Origin: Candidatus Promineofilum glycogenicum
GTDB taxonomy: Bacteria; Chloroflexota; Anaerolineae; Promineifilales; Promineifilaceae
Direction of reading: 5' to 3'
DNA: 64,000 bases
Assembly (NCBI GenBank): GCA_016707605.1
Contig: JADJHJ010000026.1
Span: forward strand, 124,001-188,000
In this document: one piece after another, positions 26,070-36,002 of the stretch
Position numbering within the stretch: the stretch's first letter is position 1
Layout: each line of letters opens with the position of its first letter
Made by a program: the position numbers and the translations under genes
Notes under the pieces: model-generated
What the model was told of the DNA's origin: nothing
Databases searched by the model: none
Seen by the model: the letters and a program-made list of their open reading frames with translations, nothing else

Positions 26070-26764
26070 TTCTTACTCTTCTTACTCGCGCCCGTCCCGG
26101 CAAAGGGGGTGCCGAACGTGCCGCCCAGCCGCTCCAGCGTGGCCGCGTCGTCGCCGACATAGAGGACGATGGTGTCGCCCATCCGGAAGAAGTGGGGCGC
26201 GCCGGCCCAGCGGACGCTAACGTCGTTGATCATACCGCCGTCGGTCGAGATCGTTCCCGCCGCTTCTTCGGCCGCGGCCTCATCCTCGAACTGGTAGACC
26301 TGCAACTCGGCGTCATCGACAATGTAGGTCTGCCCGGCCGCGCCATTGAACAGCGACACGGGTACTTCGCCGCCGGTGACGACCGTCGCCCCACCGCCCT
26401 GCCACTCATTGACGAACGCCGGCGCGGCCATGCCCCCGCTGCTGTCGCCGGACGCGCCGCCGCCGGAGGCGTTGCCCTGGCCGTCGCCGGCATCGCCAAT
26501 CGTCTCAGCGTCGCCCGGCGACACACTCTCGTCGGCCACGTCGTCGTCCACGTTCTGCCCCTCGTTGTCCACGGCGGCATCTTCGGCGGCTTCCAGCGCG
26601 TCGTCATCGGCCGTGTCGTCGTCGCCCTCCAGCGTATCGGGCGCGGCGACCTGGCCGCCCTGTTCGCCGGTGGAAAGGGGGCTGTTCTCATCGCCGCCGC
26701 AGGCGACCAGGGCAACGAGGGCCAGGGTCAGAATCAGTAATCCAAGAATCGCTCGTTGTTTCAT
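26021..26764 (-). CDS. Acidic lipoprotein of unknown function
   Basis: 247 residues. A signal peptide with lipobox LVALVAC (Cys22) is followed by a very acidic Asp/Glu/Ala/Gly-rich linker (about 25-115). A compact C-terminal domain of about 110 residues has the pattern SLFNGAAGQTYIVDDAELQV, EDEAAAEEAAGTIS and HFFRMGDTIVLYVGDD. This looks like a small alpha-beta module seen in other surface lipoproteins of this phylum, but I do not recognise a named family. The last ~15 residues (KNLAKAQRTPSSEWF) are encoded by the family B palindrome, so the native C-terminus was probably replaced. It has no visible operon partner; the next minus-strand gene upstream is 302 bases away. Confidence 0.75.
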   Translation of the reverse strand: MKQRAILGLLILTLALVALVACGGDENSPLSTGEQGGQVAAPDTLEGDDDTADDDALEAAEDAAVDNEGQNVDDDVADESVSPGDAETIGDAGDGQGNASGGGASGDSSGGMAAPAFVNEWQGGGATVVTGGEVPVSLFNGAAGQTYIVDDAELQVYQFEDEAAAEEAAGTISTDGGMINDVSVRWAGAPHFFRMGDTIVLYVGDDAATLERLGGTFGTPFAGTGASKKSKNKNLAKAQRTPSSEWF

Positions 26765-27066
26765 TTCAGCGCAGACTCCTTGTTGGTATCAGGAGCATTC
26801 TAGGACGAAGGGCGGTCACAGGACAACGGCCGATTGACCGGCCAGCGCGGGTATAAGGGCGGGTTGTCTAAGTGGCCGGCACTGTCGGCTGCCGGCGGCT
26901 GACGTGGGGAAGACGACTGCCGGCGCCACCGATTCGCCCAGGCAACGGGCGGGGATTCGCGGCGAAAAGGGCGGGTTTACCCTTACGAGCAGACCTCAGA
27001 CCTCTGAGGTCTCGAACACGCTATGAGCCATCGACAGGTTCTCCCTATGGCCTGCGCCCCAATCGT
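26765..27066. other. Intergenic stretch of 302 bases with one palindrome
   Basis: No supported gene. The only clear structure is AGACCTCAG at 26991-26999 and CTGAGGTCT at 27004-27012, perfect 9-base arms with a 4-base loop. It lies downstream of the minus-strand cupredoxin gene and could terminate it. The left part, at the 5' side of the lipoprotein gene 26021-26764, should hold that gene's promoter, but none is clear. Confidence 0.5.
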
Positions 27067-27492
27067 CTACGGGACAACAACCAGTGTACCGACCATCCCC
27101 GCCTCTCTATGGCCGGGCACGGTGCAGTAGTACTCGTACTCACCCGATTCGGTCGGCGTGAATTCCACAGTGCTACGGCCGCCATTGGGATGGGCAGCCA
27201 CGTGCACGTCCAGCTCGTGCACGTCTTCGCTCATGGCGTGGTCATCGGCCTCGTCTTCAGGCGGATGCACGTCGCGGACATCAATCTCGCGGATGCTGAA
27301 GTCATGCTCAAGCGCGCCGCTGTTTTCCAGCGTCAGGTGGACGGCCTGGTTGGCCGGAACTTCCAGGCGCGCCTCATCATAGGTGATATCTGTGGCCAGC
27401 AGCGAAACGTTGGTAACGCTCTCTTCCTGGCTGCCCCCACAGGCCGCCACCAGTAAAACCAGAAGCCCAAGCATTAAGCTCATTCGTCGCAT
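27067..27492 (-). CDS. Cupredoxin-like (type 1 copper) lipoprotein with His/Asp-rich insertion
   Basis: 141 residues. A lipobox ending at Cys18 anchors it outside the membrane. The beta-barrel shows the full type 1 copper ligand set: His63 (ALEHDFSI), Cys123, His128 and Met133 in YYCTVPGHREAGM, with normal C-x4-H-x4-M spacing. Between the first His and the Cys lies an insertion rich in Asp, Glu and His (about 70-100, HPPEDEADDHAMSEDVHE), which could bind additional metal. The start ATG 27492 follows AGAGGAG. It may be a small electron carrier or a copper-binding protein. No oxidase or reductase gene is adjacent, so its partner is unknown. Confidence 0.85.
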   Translation of the reverse strand: MRRMSLMLGLLVLLVAACGGSQEESVTNVSLLATDITYDEARLEVPANQAVHLTLENSGALEHDFSIREIDVRDVHPPEDEADDHAMSEDVHELDVHVAAHPNGGRSTVEFTPTESGEYEYYCTVPGHREAGMVGTLVVVP

Positions 27493-27569
27493 GGTGATAC
27501 TCCTCTGAAAACCGGATGTAGGCTAAGAAGAGTAGCAAATAACGGGAGTCTCTCGATGCGCCATATGGC

Positions 27570-28115
27570 CTATTTTTGTTTATCTGGAAGGCGCTTGAGC
27601 ACAAGCTCCCCGCTGGGATAGCCGAGGCGGAGTTCGGCGCCCGAAATCGAATAGGATTCGAGAGTCGAAGCAATCGTCGCCAATGCGCTTTCAACTTGCG
27701 GAGCCGGATCATCCTCTTGTTGGGAGCAAAGCATGGTTGTCGTTCTGACGGCCGACACCTCTAGCCGCGAATCGCGCACGACGTAGTTGCCGCCCGGGTT
27801 GTTGCAGCCCGTGTCAAAGCGAAATCCTCCCTCTTGAAACGAGAGGGTCGGCAACTGGTCATCGGCAAGGAGCGCGAGTGTGTCGTCGAGGCCGGTCATG
27901 GCCACAAGTTGCCAGCGCGTGCCGTCGAGTGGATCGGCGACACTTCCCTCATCAGGCAGGGCGACCGCTCGTCGCCAGTCAGCGTAAGCTGTAAACGTTC
28001 CGTCGCGGCTAGGTCCGGCAGATCCATACCGTCCTGGCCCAGTCGCCGAGGCTAATAGGCAGGGCGCCCCCTCCCTGATAGGTGCCGGACGGTTGTTACA
28101 GGTGGTCGTGAACAC
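27570..28115 (-). pseudogene. META-domain (HslJ-like) protein, intact second domain after a degraded first domain
   Basis: Residues about 60-180 form an intact META/DUF306 domain: LDGTRWQLVAMTG, FDTGCNNPGGNYVVRDSRLE, then TTTMLCSQQE. Such domains occur in secreted or lipid-anchored stress-response proteins. The part before it (MFTTTCNNRPAPI) is the middle of a first META domain. Upstream minus-strand sequence to about 28300 holds further pieces in other frames (SCGTVWQLL, LTFGDGSS, GTYQGGGALPISLG, DLAATERLQLTLTGD), so the first domain and the signal peptide are broken by several indels. A two-domain META lipoprotein was probably the ancestor. Whether the remaining frame is expressed is doubtful. 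Confidence 0.65.
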
Positions 28116-28388
28116 GGAGCTTCCATCACCGAAGGTCAGCGCGGCACAAAGCGGGCAGAAGCCAGGAGTAGCGCCTCGTAGCCGGCGTCAGCAGTTGCCA
28201 CACGGTTCCACAGGACGCTGCGGGCAGCAGGCCAGGCCAGCGCCCAGAGCAGAGGCCAGGGCGGTTTCCCACCACTAGCATAGATCGCCGGGCCGGAAAC
28301 CACAAGAGCCCCTCTGACTTGCCAACCCCCACACCTCTGTTAAAATGTTCGTGAAAAGTTGCACGATTAACCCACAGGAAAACCCGAC

Positions 28389-29306
28389 GTGGAGCACGAA
28401 ATCCCGGACATCGTCATCGGCCGCCTGCCCGTCTACCTGCGCGAACTCGACCGCATGGAGCGCGAGCCGGGTAAGTTCACCACGTCGTCGCACGAACTGG
28501 CCGAGCGGCTGGGCATCAGTTCGGCCCAGATTCGCAAAGACCTGTCCCACTTCGGCGAGTTCGGCAAGCAGGGCACCGGCTACCACATCCACTACCTCAT
28601 CGACCGGCTGACCGAAATCCTGCGCCTGACCCACGAGTGGCCGGTGGCCCTCATCGGCGCGGGCTTCCTGGGCCACGCCCTGGCCAGCTATCGCGGCTTC
28701 CAGCGGCGCGGCTTCGTCATCACCTGTCTCTTCGACAACGACCCGGCCAAAGTCGGCGAGACGGTAGGCGAGTTGACCGTGCGCGATATGAGCGAACTGG
28801 AGACGGGGCTGCGGGCGGAGGGCATTCGCATCGCCATTCTGGCCGTGCCGGCCGACGCGGCCCAGGCGACGGCCGACCGGCTGGTGGCTGCCGGCGTGCG
28901 GGCCATCCTCAGCTACGCCCCGGCCTCGCTGACCGTGCCGCCCGGCGTCCACGTCAGCTATAGCGACCCGGTGGTGCAGTTGCAGCAGATGACGTATTAC
29001 TTGCTGCCGGGAGGGGACATAGGTTGGCGGGACGACCGCCGATGGCAAGGGGCCTCACAGGGGCCAGGGAAGAGACGCTCTTCCTGGAACCGGGCCCTGA
29101 ACCGGGCCCTCCTTGCGTCCCCGGCCGGTGCTAAAGTGGGTCGGCGGCAAGGGGCGGTTGTTGCCCGAACTGCTGGCCCGGCTGCCGGCGTCGTTCGGGG
29201 CCTATCACGAGCCGTTTGTCGGCGGCGGGGCGCTGTTCTTCGCCCTGGCCGGGGCGGGGCGGCTGGGCCGCGTTTACCTCTCCGACGCCAACGCGGCGCT
29301 CATTGA
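28389..29306 (+). CDS. rex: Redox-sensing transcriptional repressor Rex with out-of-frame tail
   Basis: Rex dimers bind DNA and are released when NADH binds, linking respiration and fermentation genes to the NADH/NAD+ ratio. Residues about 1-80 are the winged helix (LPVYLRELDRME, SSHELAERLGISSAQIRKDL, then FGEFGKQGTGYHI). Residues about 85-210 are the Rossmann domain with ALIGAGFLGHALA and CLFDNDPAKVGE. Rex is normally about 210-225 residues; here the frame runs on to 305 by reading the next gene out of frame. A one-base shift near 29005 would end it at TAG 29021, giving a normal length. The start is GTG 28389 (MEHEIPDIVIG). It overlaps the methylase gene by 194 bases as read. Confidence 0.9.
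   Translation: MEHEIPDIVIGRLPVYLRELDRMEREPGKFTTSSHELAERLGISSAQIRKDLSHFGEFGKQGTGYHIHYLIDRLTEILRLTHEWPVALIGAGFLGHALASYRGFQRRGFVITCLFDNDPAKVGETVGELTVRDMSELETGLRAEGIRIAILAVPADAAQATADRLVAAGVRAILSYAPASLTVPPGVHVSYSDPVVQLQQMTYYLLPGGDIGWRDDRRWQGASQGPGKRRSSWNRALNRALLASPAGAKVGRRQGAVVARTAGPAAGVVRGLSRAVCRRRGAVLRPGRGGAAGPRLPLRRQRGAH
29064..29111 (+). repeat. Hairpin and 12-base tandem repeat between rex and the methylase
   Basis: CCAGGGAAGAG and CTCTTCCTGG form a bulged stem around 29064-29087, followed by two copies of GAACCGGGCCCT up to 29111. It sits at the point where rex should end, directly before the methylase TTG start. Confidence 0.5.
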
Positions 29307-29925
29307 CGTCTACCTGGCTCTGCGCGACGACGTGGAGGGGGTGATTGCCGCCCTGGGCCACCACCACTACGAGCGCGACTACTACTACCGCGTCCGCGCC
29401 CAAAGCCCCGACGACCTGTCGCTGCCGGAGCGGGCGGCGCGGGTCATCTACCTCAACAAGACCTGCTACAACGGCCTCTACCGCGAGAACCGCGCCGGGC
29501 AGTTCAACGTGCCCTTCGGCCGCTACACCAACCCGACCATCTGCGACGAGCCGAACCTGCGCGCCGTGTCGGCCACATTGCGCGACGTGGACATCGCCCG
29601 CCGCCGCTTCGACACCGTGCTAGACTATGCGAAGCCGGGCGACTTCGTCTACTTCGACCCGCCCTACGTCCCCCTGTCCGCGACGGCCAACTTCACTTCT
29701 TACGACCGCGCCGGCTTCGGCCCGGACGACCAGCGGCAACTGAGCCACGTCTTCGCCGAACTGGCCCGGCGCGGCGTGCGAGCCATGCTGTCCAACTCCG
29801 ACACGCCGTTCGTGCGCGAGTTATATGCCGGCTTTAGCGTCGAGCAGGTCTTCGCCGCGCGGGCGGTGAACTCGAAGGCCAACGGGCGGGGCAAGGTGGC
29901 TGAGGTACTGGTCACTAATTACTGA
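29113..29925 (+). CDS. dam: DNA adenine N6-methyltransferase, D12/Dam class
   Basis: 270 residues, normal for Dam-type alpha-group enzymes. Motif X (LKWVGGKGRLLPEL) is followed by motif I (YHEPFVGGGALFFAL) for S-adenosylmethionine binding, the YLNKTCYNGLYRENRAGQFN segment typical of D12 enzymes, and catalytic motif IV DPPYVPLS. No restriction endonuclease is adjacent, so it is probably an orphan methylase acting in regulation, replication or repair. Relatives recognise GATC, but specificity here is not shown. The start is taken as TTG 29113 because it yields MRPRPVLKWVGG directly before motif X. That start and the overlap with the rex frame are uncertain. A family B palindrome follows 9 bases after the stop. 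Confidence 0.92.
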   Translation: MRPRPVLKWVGGKGRLLPELLARLPASFGAYHEPFVGGGALFFALAGAGRLGRVYLSDANAALIDVYLALRDDVEGVIAALGHHHYERDYYYRVRAQSPDDLSLPERAARVIYLNKTCYNGLYRENRAGQFNVPFGRYTNPTICDEPNLRAVSATLRDVDIARRRFDTVLDYAKPGDFVYFDPPYVPLSATANFTSYDRAGFGPDDQRQLSHVFAELARRGVRAMLSNSDTPFVRELYAGFSVEQVFAARAVNSKANGRGKVAEVLVTNY

Positions 29926-29933
29926 ATGAAGAA

Positions 29934-30012
29934 GGTCTCACGCAAAGACGCAAAGAACGCAAAGCCCGGAAAATTTCCGGGCTTTGCGTTCTTTGCGTCT
30001 TTGCGTGAGGTT
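29934..30012. repeat. CGCAAAGA-family palindrome (family B) between dam and mreB
   Basis: Long arms, with CACGCAAAGACGCAAAGAAC at 29939 facing the complementary GTTCTTTGCGTCTTTGCGTG ending at 30007, meet at GGAAAATTTCC. It lies between two convergent genes, 9 bases from the methylase stop and 6 bases from the mreB stop, so it could end both transcripts. Confidence 0.9.
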
Positions 30013-30017
30013 TCTGC

Positions 30018-31034
30018 CTACATATCAGGAACACTACGCTGCAACACCGGCAACTCCGCCAGCGCCTTGCCCGCGCCCAATGCCGTGCAGGCGATGGGGT
30101 TGTCGGCCACGTAGGCCGGCACGCCCGTCTCGCGCGTCAGCAGGGTGTCCAGTTCGCGCAGCAGCGCGCCGCCGCCGGTCAGCACCATGCCGCGGTCGAT
30201 GATGTCGGACGACAACTCCGGCGGGGTTTTGGCCAGCACGGCGCGGGTGACGTTGATGATGGCCTGGAGCTGCTCGCTGATGGCCTCGACCACTTCGCCG
30301 GAGGTGATGGTGATGGTGCGCGGCAGCCCGGCCACCTGGTCGCGCCCCTGCACCTGCATCTCCAGCCGCTCGTCCGTCTCCACCGCCGCGCCGATCTTGA
30401 TCTTGATCGCCTCGGCCGTCGGCTCGCCCATGACCAGGTTGTACTTCTTGCGGACGTAGCTGATGATCGCCTCGTCCAGATGGACGCCGCCGACGCGCAC
30501 CGACTCGGCGCAGACGATGCCGTTCATAGCCACGACGGCCGCCTCGGTGGAGCCGCCGCCCAGGTCTACGACCAGGTTGCCGGTCGGCGTGCCCACCGGC
30601 AGCCCGGCGCCGATGGCCGCGGCCAGCGGTTCGGGGATCAGGTTGACCTCGCGCGCGCCGGCGGCCAGGGCCGCCTCGCGCACGGCGCGCCGCTCGACGC
30701 TGGTGACGCCATAGGGCACGCTGATCATCACCGACGGCTTGCGCATGGGCAGCCGCCCGGCGACCTTGGTGATGAAGTACTCCAGCATCCCCTGGGTGAC
30801 GAAGTAGTCGGCGATGACGCCGTCGCGCAGGGGGCGCATGACTTCGATCTCGCCCGGCGTGCGGCCATACATGTCTTTGGCGGCGCGGCCGACTTCGACG
30901 ATGATCGTCCGGTTGCCGTCTTCGCGGATGGCGACGACCGACGGCTCTTGCAGCACGACGCCGCGCCCCTGAACGTGGACCAGGACGTTGACCGTCCCCA
31001 GGTCGATGGCAATCTGTGGTGTGAAAAATGACAC
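30018..31034 (-). CDS. mreB: Rod shape-determining protein MreB
   Basis: Bacterial actin homologue of 338 residues that forms membrane-associated filaments guiding lateral wall growth. Actin-fold motifs are present: phosphate 1 IAIDLGTVNVLVHV, phosphate 2 LVVDLGGGSTEAAVVAMNG, and adenosine motif MVLTGGGALLRELD. The region REVNLIPEPLAAAIGAGLPV is typical. MreC/MreD and RodA are not adjacent. The start ATG 31034 gives MSFFTPQIAIDLG, the usual MreB N-terminus. It is next to the F1 ATP synthase genes on the same strand but separated by a family B palindrome. Its presence suggests a rod or filamentous cell. Confidence 0.95.
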   Translation of the reverse strand: MSFFTPQIAIDLGTVNVLVHVQGRGVVLQEPSVVAIREDGNRTIIVEVGRAAKDMYGRTPGEIEVMRPLRDGVIADYFVTQGMLEYFITKVAGRLPMRKPSVMISVPYGVTSVERRAVREAALAAGAREVNLIPEPLAAAIGAGLPVGTPTGNLVVDLGGGSTEAAVVAMNGIVCAESVRVGGVHLDEAIISYVRKKYNLVMGEPTAEAIKIKIGAAVETDERLEMQVQGRDQVAGLPRTITITSGEVVEAISEQLQAIINVTRAVLAKTPPELSSDIIDRGMVLTGGGALLRELDTLLTRETGVPAYVADNPIACTALGAGKALAELPVLQRSVPDM

Positions 31035-31061
31035 GCTAGAAATTTACCTCTGGGGAGAGAT

Positions 31062-31167
31062 TAACGCAAAGACGCCAGGAAGCCAAGAAAAATTATCTCA
31101 CGCAAAGACGCAAAGAACGCCAAGCTCAGAGTTCTGAGCTTGGCGTTCTTTGCGTCTTTGCGTGAGC
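31062..31167. repeat. CGCAAAGA-family palindrome (family B) between atpC and mreB
   Basis: A single arm (GCAAAGACGCCAGGAAGCC, 31064) is followed by a full palindrome from about 31093 to 31167 meeting at CTCAGAGTTCTGAG. It begins about 5 bases after the atpC stop, reading on the minus strand. Confidence 0.85.
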
Positions 31168-31172
31168 TTGCT

Positions 31173-31625
31173 TTATTGTGATTCGCCCGAGTCCGAGCGG
31201 CGGCCGGTGGCGGTGGCGCGGCGGCGACGGCGGCCGACGTTGAGGCGCGCCTCGGCCCGCAGCAGCGACGCGCGCACGGCGGCGATGCGGTCGGGGTCGT
31301 CCTTCACGCCGGTGCGCATGATCTCTTCGGCCTGCTGCCGGGCGCGCTCGGCGCGGTCGACGTCGATCTCGTCGGCCTGCTCGGCCGAGTCGGCCAGGAT
31401 GGTCACGTGGTCGGGCTGAATCTCGACGAAGCCGCCGCCGATGGCGAAGTACTCTTCGACACCGTTGACGCGCACGACGACCTCGCCGAAGTCGAGCGTC
31501 GTCAGCAGCGGGCTGTGGTGGGGCAGGATGCCCATGCGCCCTTCGGAGCCGGGCAGGTTCACCGCGTCCACCTGGCCGCTGAAGACCATGCGCTCCTGGG
31601 TTACGATGTCACATTGAATAGGCAT
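31173..31625 (-). CDS. atpC: ATP synthase epsilon subunit
   Basis: 150 residues. The N-terminal beta-sandwich that touches the rotor (MPIQCDIVTQERMVFSGQVD, then LPGSEGRMGILPHHSPLLT) and GGGFVEIQPDHVTILADSAE are typical. The C-terminal helices (RAERARQQAEEIM and VRASLLRAEARLNVG) form the arm that can inhibit ATP hydrolysis. The tail is Arg-rich. It is last in the atpA-G-D-C run. A 48-base perfect palindrome separates it from atpD. Confidence 0.95.
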   Translation of the reverse strand: MPIQCDIVTQERMVFSGQVDAVNLPGSEGRMGILPHHSPLLTTLDFGEVVVRVNGVEEYFAIGGGFVEIQPDHVTILADSAEQADEIDVDRAERARQQAEEIMRTGVKDDPDRIAAVRASLLRAEARLNVGRRRRRATATGRRSDSGESQ

Positions 31626-31642
31626 TGGACACCTCCAAGGAT

Positions 31643-31690
31643 GAAGGAGGAGGGATGAAGGATGAATTCATCCTTCATCCCTCCTCCTTC
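31643..31690. repeat. Perfect 48-base palindrome between atpD and atpC
   Basis: 24-base arms at 31643-31666 and 31667-31690 with no spacer, centred on GAATTC and made of GGATGAAG/GAGGAGGG units. It lies 4 bases after the atpD stop and 17 bases before the atpC start on the minus strand. Confidence 0.9.
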
Positions 31691-31694
31691 CCAA

Positions 31695-33089
31695 TTAGGC
31701 CATCTCGCGCAGCTTCTCGGCCTTCTCCAGTACCTGGTCGATGCCGCCGACCATGTAGAAGGCCTGCTCCGGCACGTCGTCGTGCTGGCCGTCGAGAATT
31801 TCGCGGAAGCCGCGCACCGTCTCGGCCGTGGGCACGTACTGGCCGTTCAGGCCGTGGAACTTCTCGGCCACGAACATCGGCTGGCCCAGGAAGCGCTCGA
31901 TCTTGCGGGCGCGGGACACCAGCAGCTTCTGGTCTTCGCTCAGTTCGTCGATGCCCAGAATGGCGATGATGTCTTGCAGGTCCTTGTAGGTCTGGAGCAC
32001 CTGCTTCACCTCGCGGGCGGTGCGATAGTGCAGTTCGCCGACCACGTCGGCCTGCAGGGCGCGGCTGGTGCTGGCCAGCGGGTCGACGGCGGGGAAGATG
32101 CCGCGGGCGAAGACGCTGCGCTCCAGGGTGATGATGGCGTCCAGGTGGGCGAAGGTGGCCACCGGGGCGGGGTCGGTGTAGTCGTCGGCCGGCACGTAGA
32201 TGGCCTGCATCGAGGTGATGGAGCCTTTGCGGGTGGAGGTGATGCGCTCCTGCAGCGCGCCCATCTCGGCCGCCAGCGTCGGCTGGTAGCCCACGGCGCT
32301 GGGCATACGGCCCAACAGCGCCGACATCTCCGACCCGGCCAGCACGTAGCGGAAGATGTTGTCGATGAACAGCAGCACGTCGCGCCCTTCGTCGCGGAAG
32401 TACTCGGCCATCGTCAGGCCGGTCAGGGCCACGCGCAGGCGCACGCCGGGCGTCTCGTTCATCTGGCCGAAGACCATGGCCACCGAGTCCTGCACGCCGT
32501 ACTCCTGCATCTCGTAGTACAGGTCGGTGCCCTCGCGGGTGCGCTCGCCCACGCCGGCGAAGACCGACACGCCGGAGTGCTCCTGGGCCACGGTGCGGAT
32601 GAGTTCGGCGATGGTGACCGTCTTGCCCACGCCCGCGCCGCCGTAGATGCCCGTCTTGCCGCCTTTGATGAACGGGGCCAGCAGGTCAACGACCTTCAGG
32701 CCGGTCTCGAACGTCTCGATGACCGTGCTCTGCTCCTGGAACGACGGGGCGTCGCGGTGGATGGGGTAGTAGATGTCGGCCTTGGGCGTCGGCCGGCCGT
32801 CCACGGCCTTGCCGGTCACGTCGAAGATGCGGCCCAGCGTGACCGGGCCGACGGGAACCTTGATCGGCGAGCCGGTGGCGACAACCTCGCGGCCGCGGGG
32901 CACGCCGTCGGTGGAACCCATCGCCACGGTGCGCACGTTGCCGCCGCCGAGGTGCTGCTGCACCTCCAGCACCAGTTCGCCCTGCGGCGCTCGCAGGGTC
33001 AGGGCTTCATAGATTTCGGGGAGCTGCCCTTCGGGGAACTCCACGTCGATGACCACGCCACGAATGGCGGTAATTTTGCCTGTTGCCAT
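31695..33089 (-). CDS. atpD: ATP synthase beta subunit
   Basis: Catalytic F1 subunit, 464 residues. Walker A GGAGVGKT is within KGGKTGIYGGAGVGKTVTIA. The catalytic Glu lies in FAGVGERTREG, Walker B is VLLFIDNIFRYVLAGSEMS, and the DELSEDQ region (IIAILGIDELSEDQ, DELSD in most species) lies near the C-terminus. Normal length and start (MATGKITAIRGVVIDVEFPE). It sits between atpG and atpC. Confidence 0.98.
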   Translation of the reverse strand: MATGKITAIRGVVIDVEFPEGQLPEIYEALTLRAPQGELVLEVQQHLGGGNVRTVAMGSTDGVPRGREVVATGSPIKVPVGPVTLGRIFDVTGKAVDGRPTPKADIYYPIHRDAPSFQEQSTVIETFETGLKVVDLLAPFIKGGKTGIYGGAGVGKTVTIAELIRTVAQEHSGVSVFAGVGERTREGTDLYYEMQEYGVQDSVAMVFGQMNETPGVRLRVALTGLTMAEYFRDEGRDVLLFIDNIFRYVLAGSEMSALLGRMPSAVGYQPTLAAEMGALQERITSTRKGSITSMQAIYVPADDYTDPAPVATFAHLDAIITLERSVFARGIFPAVDPLASTSRALQADVVGELHYRTAREVKQVLQTYKDLQDIIAILGIDELSEDQKLLVSRARKIERFLGQPMFVAEKFHGLNGQYVPTAETVRGFREILDGQHDDVPEQAFYMVGGIDQVLEKAEKLREMA

Positions 33090-33116
33090 GTGTTGTGCCT
33101 CCCAAATCAGACAGTG

Positions 33117-33145
33117 GTAGGGGCGGGTCTAAGACCCGCCCCTAC
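33117..33145. repeat. GTAGGGGCGGGTCT palindrome (family F) supplying the atpG stop codon
   Basis: 14-base arms at 33117-33130 and 33132-33145 with a one-base spacer. The atpG stop codon (minus-strand TAG, plus bases 33142-33144) lies inside the right arm, so the repeat itself ends the gene. A partial copy is at 7995-8018. Confidence 0.9.
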
Positions 33146-34050
33146 ATCGATTTCAGCGCCTCAGCGCCACCGACGATGTCGAGAATCTCGCTGGTAATGC
33201 TGGCCTGGCGCGCCTTGTTGCGCTCCAGGGTCAGGAAGTCCACCAGTTCAAAGGCGTTGTCGGTGGCGTTGTTCATGGCCACCATGCGGGCGCTGTGCTC
33301 GCTGGCCAGCGCCTCCAGCAACGACTGGTAGACCTGGAGCCGCGTGAAGCGCGGCACGATGTCGTTGAGCAGGGCCTCGGCGTTCGGCTCATAGGTGTAG
33401 GCCTGTTGCGAAGCCTTGACCGAGTCCACGCCGCTGACGTACTCCGCGCCGGGCATCCCGCTCAGGTCGGCCGGCTTCAGCGGCAGCAGTTGGCGAATGA
33501 CCGGCTGGCGCGTCACCAGATTGACGAACTCGCTGTAGCCGATGAAGACCTGGTCCACGTCCTCGCTGAGCATACTGTCGATGGCCACGCGGGCGATGGC
33601 GGTGATGTCGAGGAACGACGGCGGGTCGGGGATGCGGTCGAAGGTGGCGACGACGTTGAAGCCGCGGCGCACCATCGCGTCGCGCCCCTTGCGGCCGACG
33701 GTGATGACTTTGGCCGGCATACTGGCGGCGCGCAGGAAGCGCTCGGCCAGCGTGGTCATGCCGACGTTGTAGGAGCCGGCCAGGCCGCGGTCGCTGGTCA
33801 TCAGGATGAGGCCGATGGTGCGGACGTTGGGCCGGGCGGTCATCAGCGGGTGGGTGGTGGCCGACGCGCCGGGCTGGGCGGCCAGGTTCTGGATGATCTC
33901 GAACGCCTTGGCCGCGTAGTGGCGCGTGGCCTGGGCCTGGCGCTGCGCCCGGCTGGCCTTCGACGCCGACACCGCCGCCAGCGCGCTCGTCACCTGGGAG
34001 ATGTTCTTGACGCTCTTGATGCGCTTGTTGAGTTCGCGTTCAGTAGCCAT
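33142..34050 (-). CDS. atpG: ATP synthase gamma subunit
   Basis: The central rotor shaft of F1, 302 residues. The N-terminal helix MATERELNKRIKSVKNISQV and C-terminal helix MVAMNNATDNAFELVDFLTL, followed by LERNKARQASITSEILDIVG, are the diagnostic coiled-coil pair. The Rossmann-like middle part has LILMTSDRGLAGSYNVGMT. The extreme C-terminus (GGAEALKSM) is followed directly by a stop codon within a family F palindrome. Confidence 0.97.
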   Translation of the reverse strand: MATERELNKRIKSVKNISQVTSALAAVSASKASRAQRQAQATRHYAAKAFEIIQNLAAQPGASATTHPLMTARPNVRTIGLILMTSDRGLAGSYNVGMTTLAERFLRAASMPAKVITVGRKGRDAMVRRGFNVVATFDRIPDPPSFLDITAIARVAIDSMLSEDVDQVFIGYSEFVNLVTRQPVIRQLLPLKPADLSGMPGAEYVSGVDSVKASQQAYTYEPNAEALLNDIVPRFTRLQVYQSLLEALASEHSARMVAMNNATDNAFELVDFLTLERNKARQASITSEILDIVGGAEALKSM

Positions 34051-34052
34051 GA

Positions 34053-34189
34053 GCAGTTGTCAGTTGTCAGTTGTCAGTTGCCAGTTGTCAGTCGATGATC
34101 GTTAGTCGTTGGTAGCAGGTCAGTTAGCGGACTGTCCTACTGACCAACTGACTTACTGACCTGCTGACAACTATCAACTGACAACTGAT
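34053..34189. repeat. CAGTTGTCAGTTGTCAG repeat block between atpA and atpG
   Basis: Tandem CAGTTGT units at 34053-34095 face ACTGACAACT-type complements ending at 34189, with GGTCAGTTAG/CTGACTTACTGACC units between. It fills the whole gap between the two ATP synthase genes. Confidence 0.75.
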
Positions 34190-34190
34190 C

Positions 34191-35864
<1,674 letters not shown>

Positions 35865-35891
35865 GCGTGTTTCTCCTAAGTCTGTTTCTAA

Positions 35892-35979
35892 GCGCAGGGG
35901 AGCAGGGGAGCAGGGGAGCAGGGGTGAAGGAAGATTCCTTCACCCCTGCTCCCCCGCCCCCCTGCTCCCCTGCGGGTTG
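35892..35979. repeat. GCAGGGGAGCAGGGGAGC palindrome (family D)
   Basis: GGGGAGCAGGGGAGCAGGGG units at 35895-35924 and the complementary CCCCTGCTCCCCCGCC series ending near 35973, meeting around GAAGGAAGATTCCTTC. It fills the gap between atpA and the M42 peptidase gene on the minus strand. It may contain the atp promoter region, but none is clear. Confidence 0.85.
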
Positions 35980-36002
35980 CTGCTTCATCGTATCAAGCAC
36001 AC

